Below are positions 6,056 through 11,511 of a stretch of 11,511 nucleotides of DNA, piece after piece. The position numbers and the translations under genes are program-made. The DNA is from Candidatus Woesearchaeota archaeon (GTDB lineage: Archaea; Nanobdellota; Nanobdellia; Woesearchaeales; GW2011-AR4). The notes beneath the pieces were generated by a model, which did no database searches, was not told where the DNA came from, and worked only from the letters and a program-made list of their open reading frames with translations. Where the stretch lies: NCBI GenBank assembly GCA_016185955.1, contig JACPMQ010000008.1, positions 1 to 11,511 on the forward strand. The letters are read 5' to 3'. Numbering within the stretch: position 1 is the first letter of the stretch; every line of letters begins with the position of its first letter.

Positions 6056-7021
6056 TTAAGAGGGTAAATTATGATGGCCCATAACCTCATTTCTCCTGCC
6101 ATTATTTTTTAAGAAATAAAGAGCTAAATCTGCTGCATTCATAAGCCCCGTATAAGTGTTTTCTATTCCTGCAGAAGGTATAGTAGCTACACCAATTGTG
6201 ACGGTGGCTTTTATTATACCCTTTGCTGACATAATCTCTAAACCTTCCACAGTTTTACGTATCGCCTCTGCTTTATTTATTGCAAAATCAGAAGCACTTT
6301 CAAAAGTAGTGCCATCTGTATATGGAAGGATGACTGCTGATTCATCACCACCATACCTTCCACAGATATCTGTTTTACGTAAACTATTTCTAATTGCTAA
6401 CGCAACTTCATGTAACGCTAAATCCCCACCTTCTATATGACCATACGCATCGTTTATCTGCTTAAATCTGTCTATATCAATAAGAAGAAGTGAAAGATAT
6501 TCAGGTTGTCCTCTTCTTTTAATAAGCTCAGAAGTTTTTCCATCTGCATTTACAAGCTTAGCAATTTCTGCTTCTAATCTACTTTTGAATTGTTTTTCGG
6601 TATAAAAGCCAGTTTTACCGTCAAAATATAAATTTGCCATTTCTGTTGCTTTTGCCACTGAATTTTGTAGTCTTAATGGCAGAACAGGCGTATCTATAAA
6701 GCCATAAACTAACTTTTGTTCTAAAGCTCTCTCTTCGAATTCTGGATTATAAGGGGCTGGTACTATAATATTGGTATTAGGGGAATTGTTTTTGATATAA
6801 CCAAGAAGTTTAAGATTGTTGTCTGGTTTTTCATCTGCATTCCATACCACTACATCATAAAATCTCGTTCCAACTCTTTTAGTTGCAACCCATGCTGAAT
6901 TGGTAACATCCAATACATATTGTGGGTTTAGGAGAGCATTCCTTACAGCACTTATTGTATCATCATCTTTACTTACTACTAATATGTTATATTGCTGTTT
7001 TGTAGTTTGTTCTAGGCTCAT
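6056..7021 (-). CDS. Pseudo-receiver plus GGDEF domain protein
   Basis: The 321-aa product is predicted to be cytoplasmic. Residues about 10-125 have the order of a response-regulator receiver domain (YNILVVSKDDD, then YDVVVWNADE), but the phospho-acceptor Asp position is Asn/Ala and the conserved Lys is not found, so it is a degenerate receiver. Residues about 135-315 form a GGDEF domain: LLIDIDRFKQINDAYGH (179-195) with metal-ligand Asp, GRYGGDES (221-228), and the closing ADLALYFLKNNGRR (297-310). The fifth signature residue is Ser instead of Phe, and there is one extra Gly in GHIEGGD. An RxxD inhibitory-site motif (215-218) lies five residues before the signature, as in product-inhibited diguanylate cyclases. 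The likely activity is making c-di-GMP from two GTP, or a relic of it. GGDEF domains are common in bacteria and rare in archaea, so gene transfer is plausible. The ATG at 7021 has only a weak GGA upstream but follows a good TATA box. Confidence 0.85.
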   Translation of the reverse strand: MSLEQTTKQQYNILVVSKDDDTISAVRNALLNPQYVLDVTNSAWVATKRVGTRFYDVVVWNADEKPDNNLKLLGYIKNNSPNTNIIVPAPYNPEFEERALEQKLVYGFIDTPVLPLRLQNSVAKATEMANLYFDGKTGFYTEKQFKSRLEAEIAKLVNADGKTSELIKRRGQPEYLSLLLIDIDRFKQINDAYGHIEGGDLALHEVALAIRNSLRKTDICGRYGGDESAVILPYTDGTTFESASDFAINKAEAIRKTVEGLEIMSAKGIIKATVTIGVATIPSAGIENTYTGLMNAADLALYFLKNNGRRNEVMGHHNLPS

Positions 7022-7039
7022 TTTCCATTAAAATTGGTT

Positions 7040-7078
7040 GTTAATAAAAGATAACGATGTTAATTATTAACTGTTAAT
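7040..7078 (-). promoter_or_regulatory. Repeated GTTAAT motifs in the GGDEF leader/promoter
   Basis: GTTAAT occurs at 7040, 7059 and 7073. The middle copy forms a palindrome (GTTAA-TTA-TTAAC, 7059-7071) placed between the TATA box and the start codon, over the expected transcription start. The arrangement suits a repressor operator, but in AT-rich DNA it could be chance. Confidence 0.3.
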
Positions 7079-7085
7079 ATTTAAA
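7078..7085 (-). promoter_or_regulatory. TATA box of the GGDEF gene
   Basis: On the minus strand this is TTTAAATA, a consensus TATA box. Transcription would start near 7055, giving a leader of about 34 nt to the ATG at 7021. Confidence 0.6.
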
Positions 7086-7135
7086 CCTTTCTATTTTTTT
7101 ACCATCTATTAGTAGTTAAGTAAGCTGTGAGAATA

Positions 7136-7143
7136 TTTATAAA
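7136..7143 (+). promoter_or_regulatory. TATA box of tRNA-Arg
   Basis: TTTATAAA is centred 33 bp before the first base of the tRNA, which allows a short 5' leader to be removed by RNase P. Confidence 0.65.
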
Positions 7144-7172
7144 TTGCCTGTAATTAATGCATTTAAAATTCC

Positions 7173-7245
7173 GCCCCTATAGTTTAGTGGATTAGAATGC
7201 GAGGTTGCGGACCTTGCGACCTGGGTTCGATTCCCAGTGGGGGCA
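7173..7245 (+). tRNA. tRNA-Arg: tRNA-Arg (GCG)
   Basis: A complete 73-nt intronless cloverleaf: acceptor stem GCCCCTA/TGGGGGC with one T-G pair, anticodon stem CGAGG/CCTTG, loop TTGCGGA giving anticodon GCG (reads CGC and CGU), and T-arm CTGGG-TTCGATT-CCCAG. The discriminator is A and CCA is not encoded. It is the only tRNA here without an intron. A strong hairpin starts 7 bp after it. Confidence 0.96.
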
Positions 7246-7251
7246 TTACAA

Positions 7252-7291
7252 CGAAATTTTCCACCGCTCTAAAGAGCGGTGGGAAATTTCG
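7252..7291. terminator. Strong hairpin after tRNA-Arg
   Basis: Two 19-nt arms (7252-7270 and 7273-7291) pair fully except for one G-T/A-C position, around a 2-nt AA centre. The outer part is A/T-rich (CGAAATTT) and the inner part is GC-rich (CCACCGCTCT). It may mark the end of tRNA-Arg or of the convergent EF-2 transcript. No T-run follows on either strand, so it is not a typical intrinsic terminator and could instead be an mRNA 3'-end stabiliser or a small palindromic repeat. Confidence 0.55.
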
Positions 7292-7335
7292 CAGTGACTA
7301 GCCATAACCAAAGCGCAAAGCCCATAAAGGCATTG

Positions 7336-7374
7336 GTAAAATTTCTACCGTTCATAGAACGGTAGAAATTTTAC
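7336..7374. terminator. Perfect hairpin over the EF-2 stop codon
   Basis: Perfect 18-bp arms (7336-7353 and 7357-7374) flank the loop ATA. The outer end overlaps the EF-2 stop codon (7371-7373), so this sits at the 3' end of the ribosomal operon mRNA. Its layout (AAAATTTC, then TACCGTTC) echoes the hairpin at 7252-7291, suggesting related sequences. Likely role: transcript end formation or protection (inference). Confidence 0.55.
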
Positions 7375-9576
7375 ACTCCTACCATCGCATCTGTCAAGCC
7401 TTTTCTGTCCTTTATCTGCTTTATTATTTTGTCTTGCAATTCTTCTGGAAGCTTTTCAAACATTTGGTCTATCAATGAAGAGCTTCCTCTGCCATTAGTT
7501 GCGCTTCTTAAATCAGAGCTCCAGCCAAACATTTCTCCGACTGGAAGTTTTGCCTTTATTATAGATAAGCTTCCTTCCTGCTGTGCATCCAAAAGCTGCC
7601 CCCTTTTGTTGCTTATTAATTTTGAAATTTCCCCTAAAAAATCAGCAGATGCTTCTATCCTTAAAATCTGGTAAGGCTCAAACATTAATGGCCTTGCTGT
7701 CATCATAGCTCCTCTAACACCTTCCCTTACTGCAGGATACACTTGAGCAGGGCCTCGATGAATAGCATCTTCATGCAATTTCATGTCTGTGAGCATTACC
7801 TTAACCTTTAAGCACGGCTCTCTTGCCAAAGGACCTTGTGACATAACATCCTCAAACATATCAAGCACCATTTCAAGAACTTCTCCAAGATGAACTTGGC
7901 CGCGAGTCATATCCATAAACACATTTCCTTTAAAAATATCCTTTACCTTTAAAGCATCTTTACTGTCCATGCCGCATTCCACCAATTTGTCCCTTAACTC
8001 CAAATCTTTCTTTTTTATTCTTCCTTCTCGGATCTCACCTTTTTTTATTGCATCATAAATTGCATCTTCCAAAGGCTCTACTTTAAAGAAAAATAAGTTG
8101 TGTTTGTTAGGAGTTTTGCCCATTGCTTCCTGGCTTGGTTTTGTTATAGTTTCCCTGTACACAACAATCGGCTGGCTTGTTTGCACATCAACCCCTTTTT
8201 CTGTTCTTATCCTGTTTTCTATAACTTCCAGATGAAGTTCGCCCATGCCGTGCATTAGGTGCTCTCCTGTTTCATCATTAATCTCAATCTGTATTGTGGG
8301 ATCTTCTTTAGCAACCATTCTCAAAACCTCAATTAATTTTGGAAGGTCGCTTGGCCTTTTTGCTTCTATTGCCTTTGTAATGACAGGCTCAAAAATATGG
8401 GTTATTTTTTCAAAAGGGCTTCCGTTTTCATCATAAGTTATTGTTTCACCGGCATAGGCTTTTATGCCTGCAACTCCAATGATGTTTCCTGATTGGACTT
8501 CATCAACAATTTCCCTTTTTGCGCCGTTATAAACAAATACTTGCTGTATTTTTGAATGCTGCTTTATTGCATGCAAATAAACATCTACGCCTTTTTTCAT
8601 AGTGCCTGAAAACAATCTTCCTGCTGAGATTTCGCCTGCCTGCGGATCAATCACTATTTTGGTTATGATAAAATATAAAGGACCCTTAGGATTGCAGCTT
8701 GTTAAGGACTTCCCATCTTCATTTTCAAGGTCGCCATGCCATATTTTAGGTATTCTATAGCTTTGCGCCTGCACTGGATTGGGCAGATGATTTATAACCA
8801 TTTCAAGAATAATCTCATGCAATGGGGCTTTGTCTGCAAGATCTTTGTATTTTCCCTCTTCACTATACGCTTTTATGACATCCTTGAATGTAAGCCCGCT
8901 TTTATGCATGTAAGGAATTGATAATGCCCAGTTATGGAATGCGCTTCCAAAGCATACAGAGCCATTTTGCACACTTACTTGATATTTTTCACCATAGCCC
9001 TTTGGCGCAATTTCCATGATAAGCCTATTGACAGAAGTAATTATCTTTACAAATCTTTCCTGCATCTGCTCAGGAGAAAGCTGCAGCTCTTTTATGAGCC
9101 TGTCAACTTTGTTTATAAACAAAACTGGTTTTACCAGCTCCCTTAAAGCCTGCCTTAATACAGTTTCTGTCTGAGGCATTATGCTTTCAACAGCGTCTAC
9201 CAATACAATTGCGCCGTCTGCTGCGCGCATTGCCCTTGTTACGTCGCCTCCAAAATCTACATGTCCTGGAGTGTCGAGCAGATTAATTAAGTATTCATTA
9301 TTATTAAGAGTATGGACCATGCTGACAGCTGCTGTGTCAATTGTGATGCCTCTTTCTTGCTCATCTGCATGGAAGTCCAGCTTTAGCGCTTTGCCTGCAT
9401 CTTCCTTTGACATCATGCCAGCGCCCGCAAGCAAATTATCAGAAAACGTTGTTTTCCCATGAAATCGGAATTTAAGAATCTTAAATTCAATCGATATGGG
9501 CGCAAATAGCAATATTTCTGATATTTTCAGGCTTCTTCATTAACCTTATGACCTTGTCGACCATCTTTTCAGCCAT
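7371..9576 (-). CDS. fusA: Translation elongation factor EF-2, gene split by an intron
   Basis: EF-2 is the GTPase that translocates tRNA and mRNA on the ribosome. Exon 1 is 9576-9490 (29 codons, beginning MAEKMVDKVIRLMKKPENI) and exon 2 is 9461-7371 (696 codons plus stop). The spliced protein is 725 aa, normal for archaeal EF-2. The start ATG has a strong Shine-Dalgarno GGAGGT 8 nt upstream. Motifs in spliced numbering: G1 AHIDHGKTT (26-34, spanning the intron), DEQERGITI (G2 region, about 62-70), G3 DTPGH (92-96), G4 NKVD (146-149), and the diphthamide loop IHRGPAQ with His597. Without splicing, translation from 9576 hits TGA straight after residue 29, and a start inside exon 2 would lack the P-loop. 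The gene lies 33 bp after ndk and ends the ribosomal operon. Confidence 0.96.
9462..9489 (-). other. 28-nt BHB pre-mRNA intron in the EF-2 P-loop
   Basis: The insertion lies between the Asp and His codons of AHIDHGKTT, in phase 0. It is not a multiple of three and starts with TGA. The pre-mRNA folds as a strict BHB. The outer exon helix is CCCAT/ATGGG, and the central 4-bp helix is ATCG/CGAT. A 3-nt bulge ATT lies on the 5' strand and TTC on the 3' strand. The inner 9-bp helix is GAATTTAAG/CTTAAATTC with loop ATT. Cutting AT|T and TT|C and joining the ends gives GAT-CAT-GGG, the conserved D-H-G. This is the substrate shape of the archaeal tRNA-splicing endonuclease, with RtcB-type ligase as the likely joining enzyme (inference). 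Confidence 0.93.
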
Positions 9577-9584
9577 GTGCTTAT

Positions 9585-9590
9585 ACCTCC
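9585..9590 (-). promoter_or_regulatory. Shine-Dalgarno deciding the EF-2 start
   Basis: GGAGGT on the minus strand lies 8 nt before the ATG at 9576. It fixes the true start upstream of the intron and shows that exon 1 is translated, not leftover sequence. Confidence 0.8.
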
Positions 9591-9609
9591 AATTAATTTG
9601 ATGTGAATA

Positions 9610-10128
9610 TTATTTTTTCTTTTTATCTGTTTTCCAGAAATATTCAACTTTTTTAACTTCCATTTCTTCAGTTGGGTAAATTGTATGGGCAAGCTCTTCG
9701 GGCTTAAACCAGAGCTTTATTTCCCTTTCAGCTTCTTTCTCATTTTCAGATGCATGAACTACATTTTCAAAAACGCCTTTGCTTGTAATCCTTCCGTATT
9801 TGCCCCTTATGCTTGTAGGCTCTGCCTTTTCCGGATTAGTTGCGCCTACAACCTTTCTTATTTTGGATATGGCATCTTCTCCGTGGTAAACCAAAGCCAA
9901 TACCCTTTTTACATGATACTCGCCCATAATATATTTTATAAGCTCATCAAAAAATTTTTCTTCCATTAGATGATGGTAATGCTCTTCTGCAAGTTCCTTT
10001 GTGACTTCCACGATTTTAGCGCCAGCAATGATAAGTTTAGTGTCAGAAAGTTCTGTCAATATGTTGCCAGTCAATGATTTTAATAAGCCGTCTGGCTTTA
10101 TTAGGACTAAACTTTGCTGTGTTTTCAT
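9610..10128 (-). CDS. ndk: Nucleoside diphosphate kinase
   Basis: NDK transfers the gamma-phosphate of ATP to nucleoside diphosphates through a phospho-histidine, supplying GTP and other NTPs. The 172-aa product has the N-terminal strand LVLIKPDG (Lys11), RKVVGATNPEKAEPTSIRGKYG (91-112), and the catalytic NVVHASE (His125) followed by EREIKLWF. A Lys-rich tail makes it longer than the usual 140-160 aa. I choose the ATG at 10128 because it overlaps the rpl24e stop as ATGA and puts KPDG at the usual distance from the N-terminus; an in-frame ATG at 10155 would add nine residues inside rpl24e. Overlap suggests translational coupling in the ribosomal operon. Confidence 0.95.
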   Translation of the reverse strand: MKTQQSLVLIKPDGLLKSLTGNILTELSDTKLIIAGAKIVEVTKELAEEHYHHLMEEKFFDELIKYIMGEYHVKRVLALVYHGEDAISKIRKVVGATNPEKAEPTSIRGKYGRITSKGVFENVVHASENEKEAEREIKLWFKPEELAHTIYPTEEMEVKKVEYFWKTDKKKK

Positions 10129-10301
10129 TTCCCTTTTTGATATCTCATGCTCCATTTGGTTGTTATTGCCTTTCTTTTGAGCTTTAAAGTATTTTTTTCA
10201 CACTTCATAGAGCAAAAATACAGTATTTTTGCGTCTTTCTGTACATACATCTTTCCGGTTCCTTTCGGAATAACAATTCCGCAAAAAGTGCATTTTGCCA
10301 T
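10125..10301 (-). CDS. rpl24e: Ribosomal protein L24e (eL24)
   Basis: The 58-aa protein of the large ribosomal subunit begins MAKCTFCG and contains IPKGTGKMYV, then LYFCSMKC, so the zinc ribbon uses Cys4, Cys7, Cys30 and Cys34. A basic tail (LKRKAITTKW) contacts rRNA in this family. The length is typical for archaea. It starts 7 bp after the rps28e stop without an obvious Shine-Dalgarno, and its TGA overlaps the ndk ATG (ATGA). Gene order rps28e-rpl24e-ndk is a conserved archaeal arrangement. Confidence 0.95.
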   Translation of the reverse strand: MAKCTFCGIVIPKGTGKMYVQKDAKILYFCSMKCEKNTLKLKRKAITTKWSMRYQKGK

Positions 10302-10308
10302 TTTTATT

Positions 10309-10626
10309 TTAGCCTAAGCCTCTGCCGCTCTTCTTTAAGCGCCTTGCCTCTATCTCTGTTTCCCTTAGCATGAGTATGTCATCAACTTGGATAGGTCCTC
10401 TGACATTTCTCCTTAATATCTTATTTTTGTCGCGGCCTTCCAAAATTCTGCACCTTACTTGTATGGCTTCTCCCCTTGTGCCTGTCCTCTCAATTACTTC
10501 CTCAACTTTTGCAGGTGTTGCAGTTGAAAAAGTGACTGTTCCTTTCTTTGCTTCCTGCTCTGGCCTTTGAACATTCACGGGTTTTTGAGCATTCACTTCT
10601 TGAGTCTTTTTTTTATCTTTTTCCAT
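10309..10626 (-). CDS. rps28e: Ribosomal protein S28e (eS28), N-terminally extended
   Basis: The product is 105 aa against about 70 for the family. Residues from about 36 on are the standard OB-fold small-subunit protein: PAKVEEVIERTGTRGE, then VRCRILEGRDKNKILRRNVRGP and DILMLRETEIEARRL. The first 30 or so residues (MEKDKKKTQEVNAQKP onward) are a charged, probably disordered extension rich in Lys, Gln and Glu. No internal ATG or strong ribosome binding site marks a shorter form near residue 30, so the extension appears real. The start lies 4 bp after the rpl7ae stop. Confidence 0.93.
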   Translation of the reverse strand: MEKDKKKTQEVNAQKPVNVQRPEQEAKKGTVTFSTATPAKVEEVIERTGTRGEAIQVRCRILEGRDKNKILRRNVRGPIQVDDILMLRETEIEARRLKKSGRGLG

Positions 10627-10630
10627 GTTA

Positions 10631-10972
10631 TCAATTTTTGCTTAATATTCGTCTAATCAAATCCTTAGCTTCACCTTCCTCAATAACAGCTACGCTTCCG
10701 GTGCCTACATCAATGCCGGCAGCAGCTCCCAGATCCTCTTTGCTTGGGACTTGGATGCACGGAACATTTTTTTCTTCCGCTATCAGTGGCAGATGCATTA
10801 TTATCTCCTGCGGACTTACATCCTTAGCCACAACAACTAATTTGGCTTTTCCCCTTTCAATTGCTTTGGTAGTCTCATTTGTGCCTTTAATAATCTTGCC
10901 AGTTGTTTTTGCAACCTCTATTATCTCATACACTTTGTCTATAGATTCCTTCGGAACTTCTATTGATACCAT
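10631..10972 (-). CDS. rpl7ae: Ribosomal protein L7Ae
   Basis: The 113-aa product is L7Ae, which binds kink-turns in 23S rRNA, box C/D and H/ACA guide RNAs and RNase P RNA. The RNA-binding signature GTNETTKAIERGKAKLVVVA is at about 30-49, followed by DVSPQEI and the loop VPSKEDLGAAAGIDVGTGSVAV. The family length is 115-125 aa. It is the first gene of the operon. The ATG follows an AGGAGG 7 nt upstream, and a second identical AGGAGG lies 16 nt further up. L7Ae is known in some archaea to control its own mRNA by leader binding; no clear kink-turn is seen here. Confidence 0.96.
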   Translation of the reverse strand: MVSIEVPKESIDKVYEIIEVAKTTGKIIKGTNETTKAIERGKAKLVVVAKDVSPQEIIMHLPLIAEEKNVPCIQVPSKEDLGAAAGIDVGTGSVAVIEEGEAKDLIRRILSKN

Positions 10973-10979
10973 ATTAATT

Positions 10980-11001
10980 CCTCCTAAAAATTTTTCCTCC
11001 T
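10980..11001 (-). promoter_or_regulatory. Tandem Shine-Dalgarno motifs before rpl7ae
   Basis: AGGAGG occurs twice (10980-10985 and 10996-11001 on +), each within the same ATTTTTAGGAGGAA context, 16 nt apart: a short tandem duplication. The downstream copy has ideal 7-nt spacing. The upstream copy can sit in the loop of an AATTTTT/AAAAATT stem, which competes with the larger hairpin next to it. Confidence 0.65.
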
Positions 11002-11036
11002 AAAAATTCCACAGTTTTATGAACTGCGGAATTTTT
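11002..11036 (-). promoter_or_regulatory. Leader hairpin upstream of rpl7ae
   Basis: Arms of 15 nt (11002-11016 and 11022-11036) pair with one wobble position around a 5-nt loop. In the mRNA the hairpin ends directly at the upstream Shine-Dalgarno copy. Its arm pattern (AAAAATTCC then CAGTT) resembles that of the two hairpins at the end of this operon. It could regulate rpl7ae translation or end a transcript entering from the right. Confidence 0.5.
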
Positions 11037-11150
11037 GTATTCAATTATGTGAGGCAAATGTATAGAAAAAACCTCACTCAGGCTTTTCAGCCATCATCAA
11101 TCATAGGTTGCTAAAAGGATTAGCATCTTGTTTAAAAATATTTTGTTTTT
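11037..11150. other. Non-coding upstream region of the ribosomal operon
   Basis: No ORF is supported here. The operon promoter should lie here, but no TATA box is decisive. On the minus strand TTTTTAAAC (near 11130-11138) would give a leader of about 140 nt, and CTATAC (near 11060-11066) one of about 70 nt. The second candidate sits inside a GTGAGG/CCTCAC inverted pair (11049-11054, 11072-11077). Small hairpins GCTAA/TTAGC and GGCT/AGCC are also present. Confidence 0.35.
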
Positions 11151-11355
11151 GCGTAACTTCTAACACTCCATAAAGGGTTTTTGCGAATTAAGTGCTTGTG
11201 CGTCATTTGCCAATTCAGAAAGTTTCACAGAATTGTGATAAGCGACCTGAGCAACATGAAATGTTGCGAAGTTGAGAGGTAAGTTAAGGCTTCGCACAAG
11301 CACGAATAAGAATTCGCAAAAACCCTGCTTCTCGGACAAATCTATGTTAGCAGAT
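11151..11355. repeat. Terminal-inverted-repeat element, copy B
   Basis: This is a relative of the 3751-4024 element. The left end begins GTAACTTCTAACA and continues through AGGGTTTTTGCGAATT and GTGCTTGTGCG. The right end is the inverse, with 33 bp (11293-11325) identical to the copy A left arm and a terminal TGTTAGCAGATAC. The centre differs from copy A and holds its own hairpins, including GCAACAT-GAA-ATGTTGC (11251-11267) and CACA-GAAT-TGTG. No protein is encoded. Different centres between shared arms suggest that the arms are the conserved unit. Confidence 0.7.
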
Positions 11356-11365
11356 ACATTTTTTA

Positions 11366-11406
11366 GTAACTGCTAACAATATAAGTGGCTGCTCCAGAGC
11401 CGCACT
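11366..11406. repeat. Inverted repeat, right copy, with hairpin
   Basis: The segment opens with GTAACTGCTAACA, identical to the outermost arm of element A, and 11374-11396 is the inverse of window bases 1-24. It continues into a small hairpin GTGGCT/AGCCGC around GCTCCAG. It may be the edge of a third family member abutting copy B. Confidence 0.5.
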
Positions 11407-11411
11407 ATAGG

Positions 11412-11473
11412 CAAAATGGCGCATCTTGATTCTTTTTTATCATAAAAATATCTTACAGATACACGCCATTTTG
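11412..11473. repeat. Ten-bp inverted repeat with 42-nt spacer
   Basis: CAAAATGGCG at 11412-11421 is the inverse of CGCCATTTTG at 11464-11473. The spacer is AT-rich and holds a T-run and TATA-like sequence. It could be another palindromic element or a structured transcript. After it, 11495-11511 is unusually GC-rich (C-runs) for this window and is cut by the edge; it may begin a structural RNA gene, but this cannot be judged. Confidence 0.4.
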
Positions 11474-11511
11474 ATAACACACTTAACATTCTTCTGCCCG
11501 CCCACCGCCCC

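Noticed and set aside
9462..9489. Plain frameshift or pseudogene in EF-2
   Set aside because: The rest of the gene is intact, EF-2 is essential, and excision at predicted BHB cuts restores the motif to the base. Random damage would not produce paired exon and intron helices of the right size.
7371..9512. EF-2 starting at an ATG at 9512 (MLFAPISIEF...)
   Set aside because: The first 17 residues are antisense-like translation of exon 1 and intron in the wrong frame, match nothing in EF-2, and drop half of the P-loop. The upstream exon with a strong Shine-Dalgarno matches the family exactly.
9610..10155. NDK start at 10155
   Set aside because: It would lie deep inside rpl24e. The ATGA overlap at 10128 gives a family-length N-terminus.
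11002..11036. Kink-turn for L7Ae autoregulation
   Set aside because: The stem is a continuous helix with one wobble; there is no 3-nt bulge followed by tandem G-A pairs.
11085..11105. Box C/D guide RNA on the minus strand (TGATGA then CTGA)
   Set aside because: The two boxes are only 3 nt apart, leaving no guide, and no proper partner D box follows.
1..11511. CRISPR array
   Set aside because: No short direct repeat with regular unique spacers is present on either strand.

Overview
The window is an AT-rich segment of an archaeal chromosome. Evidence for this is the ribosomal-protein cluster rpl7ae-rps28e-rpl24e followed by ndk and translation elongation factor EF-2, a Hel308/Ski2-type helicase, TATA boxes of the TTTAAATA/TTTATAAA type 25-30 nt upstream of starts, tRNA genes without encoded CCA, and bulge-helix-bulge (BHB) introns. 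The small Lys/Ile/Asn-rich proteins, large repeat-built surface proteins and a split-looking helicase suit a DPANN-type lineage, but that placement is inference.

Left part (1-4140): a small two-helix membrane protein (DUF5676-like, +), tRNA-Asn with a 22-nt intron in the D-loop (-), two tandem paralogous exported Ig/PKD-like repeat proteins (-; the upstream one a lipoprotein), a 274-bp element with terminal inverted repeats, and tRNA-Ile with a 29-nt anticodon-loop intron (-). Middle part (4141-7250): a palindromic TATA box lies midway between tRNA-Ile and a Hel308-like helicase that lacks its whole first RecA domain. Then come a 78-aa orphan ORF (+), a convergent GGDEF protein with a degenerate receiver domain (-), and intronless tRNA-Arg(GCG) (+). 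Right part (7250-11511): two strong hairpins, then a minus-strand operon transcribed rpl7ae > rps28e > rpl24e > ndk > EF-2. Its leader has a hairpin and two tandem Shine-Dalgarno copies. A second copy of the inverted-repeat element and further palindromes fill the right end.

Headline: the EF-2 gene is interrupted inside its P-loop codons by a 28-nt insertion that carries stop codons and shifts the frame. The insertion folds with the flanking exons into a textbook BHB (5-bp exon helix, 3-nt bulge, 4-bp helix, 3-nt bulge, 9-bp inner helix). Cutting each bulge after its second base restores AHIDHGKTT exactly, in phase 0. The simplest reading is that EF-2 mRNA must be spliced by the tRNA-splicing endonuclease. 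With the two tRNA introns, including one at an unusual D-loop site, the window carries three BHB introns and suggests an endonuclease with broad substrate range.
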